Shown: positions 61,314 to 64,000 of the stretch, in pieces | Position numbering within the stretch: position 1 is the stretch's first letter | Layout: every line of letters starts with the position of its first letter | NCBI RefSeq assembly: GCF_922984935.1 | Contig: NC_060074.1 | Coordinates: 23,907,501 to 23,971,500 of the forward strand | Direction of reading: 5' to 3' | Source of the DNA: Meles meles | Lineage: Eukaryota > Chordata > Mammalia > Carnivora > Mustelidae | Length of the DNA stretch: 64,000 nt | Notes under the pieces: generated by a model | Databases searched by the model: none | The model's input: only the letters and a program-made list of their open reading frames with translations | Told to the model about the DNA's origin: nothing | Made by a program: the position numbers and the translations under genes

Positions 61314-61537
61314 GGGGCATCTGGATGGGTCCGTCAAGTTAAGTGTCTAACACCTGCTTTTTGCTCGGGTCATGATCTCATGGTGGGTTGTGAGATCAAG
61401 CCCTGAGTCAGACTCCATGTTGGGTCGGGGGAGGTGGAATCTGCTTCAGATTCTCTCTCCCTCTCTCTTCCCCTCCCCTCTGCCCTCACTCTCAATCTCT
61501 AAATGAAATTTTTAAAAAATCTTAAAAAAAAAAAAAA
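61314..61537 (+). mobile_element. SINEC, diverged
   Basis: GGGGGCATCTGGATGGGTCC head, GGGTCATGATCTCATGGTGG, CT/CCCT-rich middle, AAAAATCTTAAAA tail. Older copy with an expanded middle. Confidence 0.85.
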
Positions 61538-61551
61538 GTACTGATTGCTAT

Positions 61552-61832
61552 GGACTGAACTATGAACTAGATCCTTGCAAAATGTGCCTGTTGAAGCCCT
61601 GACCCACAGTGTGATGGTATTTGGAGATGGGGCCTTTTTGGAGACCATTAGGTTTAGATGAGGTCAGGAGAGTAGGGTCTTCATAATGAGGTTAGTAATC
61701 TTTTAAAAGATACCACAGAGCTTCCCCTCTCCTTCTCTCCCGTGCCACCTCCTTATCCTTTCTCTGCCTTGTGAGAATACGGTGAGAAGGTGTGTAAAAG
61801 CTGGAAAGAGTCCTCACCAGACCCAAACATGC
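61552..61832 (+). mobile_element. 5' part of an old LTR (MaLR/ERVL-type)
   Basis: Begins TGCTATGGACTGAACTATG and has GAAGCCCTGACCCACAGTG, GATGGTATTTGGAGATGGGG and AAGAGTCCTCACCAGACCC. It stops before the usual splice-like CCTCCAGAACTGTG block, so it is truncated at the 3' end. No paired LTR seen. Confidence 0.65.
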
Positions 61833-61946
61833 TAACATACAATGCTTAAATAATTAAATGAGAATCACTGAAATAAAAAATATTCTAAGACTGCAAAAAT
61901 ATCTATATCCAAGTTAGTCACCTGGCTAATTTAATTGCAATATTCT

Positions 61947-62150
61947 TTTTTTTTTTTTTTAAAGATTTTATTTATTTATTTATTTGACAGAGAGAGAGAT
62001 CACAAGTGGGCAGAGAGGCAGGCAGAGAGAGAGGAGGAAGCAGGCTCCCTGCAGAGCAGAGAGCCCGATGCGGGGCTCGATCCCAGGACCCCGAGACCAT
62101 GACCTGAGCCAAAGGCAGCGACTTAATCCACTGAGCCACCCAGGCGCCCC
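61947..62150 (-). mobile_element. SINEC, minus orientation, exact 15-bp target-site duplication
   Basis: Near-consensus, ending CCACCCAGGCGCCCC. TAATTGCAATATTCT lies at 61932-61946 and 62151-62165. Among the best candidates for a recent insertion. Confidence 0.97.
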
Positions 62151-62165
62151 TAATTGCAATATTCT

Positions 62166-64000
62166 GAAGGAAGATCTATGACCTAGGAGAAACGTGTTCC
62201 ACACATAGTAAATACTCTGTAAATGTTTGTTACATGAACAAAATATACAAATGAACGAGAAATGCATGTGTGACTAACGGAATAAAATGATCTTGTGAGA
62301 GAAAAGTCAAATATCACAAGCTGAGAAAATATAAAAATTTAATCTTCACTGAAGAGGTACAAAACAATAAAGGCTTATTACCTAGATCATAAAAATAGTT
62401 TAAACACCGAAGAGCCAAAAATCTAAAACCATGTTTATATTACTTATTTTAATTATACAATGACCCCTTTAATTGTTCAATGGTGTATAATAAACATTTC
62501 AAAGATCAACTCCAAAAATATTTTTAAGAAAATTAATACAGCTTTGAGGTTGCCTTTTTATTTAGTTTTACTTAAGTTTCACATGTTTGTTATGACAGAT
62601 GTCTATTAATGAAAGGCTGAAGAAGAAGTGGACATTTCAATTTATGCTAGGTTGTACACTTTGCTTTTCCACTAAATCTAAAGAAAAATAAGTTTTTGCA
62701 TGTATTTCAACAGAAGCAAAACTCAGGAAAAATTCCTGATTTAGTATTTTTAGCTCATCTAAGGATATTGTTTCCATTTACTAAAAACAGAATTACAGAT
62801 ACTTAAAATAACATATAAATATTATGACTTGGAGTAGAAGAATTCCATATGCAGTTTCTTTAATATCAGTTGACACTTGTACCAAACCCATGTCTAGGTT
62901 ACAATGACTATGTAACATCATGCCTTTGAGAAGAAAATGTGGAAAATACACCCAGGAAAACTTAAGAGAGGAACTGAAGAAGAAGGTATAGCTGAAATCA
63001 CTAAAAACAACACCCCATCTCTGAGGATAACTTGTTTGATCAAGAGAACACCACACTCTAAACTTGATACAAATTTCACAAACTTAATAGTAAGCTAAAA
63101 GATCAACTCTAAAAATGTCTAAGAATATCTAAAAATATCCAAGAATAGCAACTCAAGCCAGGCCCTCAAAATAAAGCTGTCGATAATTACATGTAAAATT
63201 TGTTTGATACTTTTTCTTTCTGATTAACAAAACAATAAGCCCTCATTACATAAGACTGGTAAACACAGAGATACATAAACACCAGCAAAGCTACCCCTAC
63301 TTTTAACATTTTAGTATGTCTCACCCTGTCATATCTTTTCAAGGAGAGTTGACACCCTATGCATATAAATAAACAAATTATAGACATATATAATATATAT
63401 TATATACTATTTACTCCTCTAAATTGGTATAAGCATTTCCCATTTCATTAAGAAACTCTTCATCAACATAATTTTCTAATTTTACATAATATTTCATCTA
63501 AAGAATAACCTTTACTCAAGCATTGTTTCCAAACATAATTTCCAATTATGAACCTCAGTAACCATATTTATACAAAGTTCTGTCTGCATTTATGATCAGT
63601 TTCTTAAGATTAGAGTGTTAAAAGAGGAACTAGCATTAAGAGGTCAAAAACCTGTGTGGATATGATAAGGGTCCTGATAAATACTACAAAATTTCCTTCC
63701 AAATTGGGGCACCAATTTCTATTTCTATGAGTATGAGCACTAGGTGAGAATACCAATATTACCAATAGCGTTATCAACCAAATCAATACAATGTTAGCAA
63801 TGTAAAATAACCTCAGTAGTTTTAATCTTCTTTAAGATCATGGGTGAAACATGGTTTTTGTTATAATGTGTATTTCATGTTTGCAAATAGGGATGGACAC
63901 TTCCTTCTTTTTCTTATTTTTAAAACATTTTTGGATGAGTTTGTTGTGTAAGCTGTTAACTTGTGATAAAAATTTCAGAAAGCACCAATTTAAACATCAG
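62166..64000. other. Intronic stretch, AT-rich, nothing recognised
   Basis: No SINE, LINE 3' end, exon or RNA gene seen. Open frames of 66-95 codons are without domains. Confidence 0.6.

Larger units (their letters stand above)
17242..64000 (-). other. IKZF2: IKZF2 intron upstream of the finger-1 exon (partial, over 46.7 kb)
   Basis: The acceptor is TTTCTTCTTTTTTAAATTACAG at the 17242 side on the minus strand. The upstream exon should end in sequence encoding HASPSHMTST and supply the first base of a Thr codon. I searched the minus strand up to 64000 for the Helios N-terminal exons (METEAIDGYI..., NMAIDLTSS...) and did not find them, so the intron appears to run past the window end. Everything listed between here and 64000 is intronic: transposon copies, microsatellites and unassigned AT-rich sequence. 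Confidence 0.75.

Noticed and set aside
17242..64000. N-terminal IKZF2 exons or promoter in the upstream region
   Set aside because: No sequence encoding METEAIDGYI or NMAIDLTSS, and no CpG-rich promoter, was seen on the minus strand; the intron appears to continue past the window.

Overview
The window is vertebrate nuclear DNA, most likely from an arctoid carnivoran and probably a mustelid or close relative. The evidence is about 26 copies of the tRNA-Lys-derived carnivore SINE (SINEC): heads of the type GGGGCGCCTGGGTGGCTCAG, CT-rich middles, AAATAAATAAAATCTTT tails. The head wording differs from dog SINEC_Cf and matches arctoid copies as I remember them. Carnivore-type L1 3' ends are also present. 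There is no prokaryotic gene content, and almost all ATG-to-stop open frames are chance or repeat-derived.

The only protein-coding content I can support is two internal exons of one gene on the minus strand, IKZF2 (Helios, an Ikaros-family C2H2 zinc-finger transcription factor). The 267-bp exon at 16975-17241 encodes the acidic linker and zinc finger 1. The 168-bp exon at 10450-10617 encodes zinc fingers 2 and 3. Both have consensus AG/GT splice sites and the same 1-1 phase, so the codon split between them rejoins as Gly. The exons encoding the N-terminus (expected above 17241) and finger 4 with the C-terminal dimerisation fingers (expected below 10450) were not found. The window is therefore the interior of the gene: over 10.4 kb of downstream intron, a 6.36-kb intron, and over 46.7 kb of upstream intron.

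Layout (plus-strand coordinates). 1-10449: intron with two SINEs, an old MIR, an ancient ERVL-like patch with an internal inverted repeat and a DNA-transposon relic (about 5.9-8.1 kb), and a probable truncated mRNA retrocopy (8.6-9.06 kb). 10450-17241: the two exons and the intron between them, with one SINE and CA repeats. 17242-32 kb: a TA-rich tract, a 5'-truncated L1 with a 12-bp target-site duplication (19.4-21.5 kb), several SINEs, MIR and L2 relics, and a repeat-poor block near 26.7-27.4 kb. 32.8-34.3 kb: an L1 with a 5' inversion. 41.4-42.0 kb: three SINEs in a row. 44.9-46.0 kb: an L1 3' end with an antisense 23-nt U6 snRNA 5' fragment at its 5' junction. 47-52 kb: many SINEs and another L1 3' end. 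55-62 kb: L2, L3/CR1 and LTR relics and more SINEs. 62.2-64 kb: AT-rich intron with nothing recognised.

I did not find a new biological system. The most unusual items are the U6/L1 junction, the twin-primed L1, CA microsatellites that arose at the same internal site of different L1 copies, a tandem palindrome at 41.03 kb, and the SINE trio at 41.4 kb. Old-repeat names and boundaries come from remembered consensus sequences and need a RepeatMasker run.
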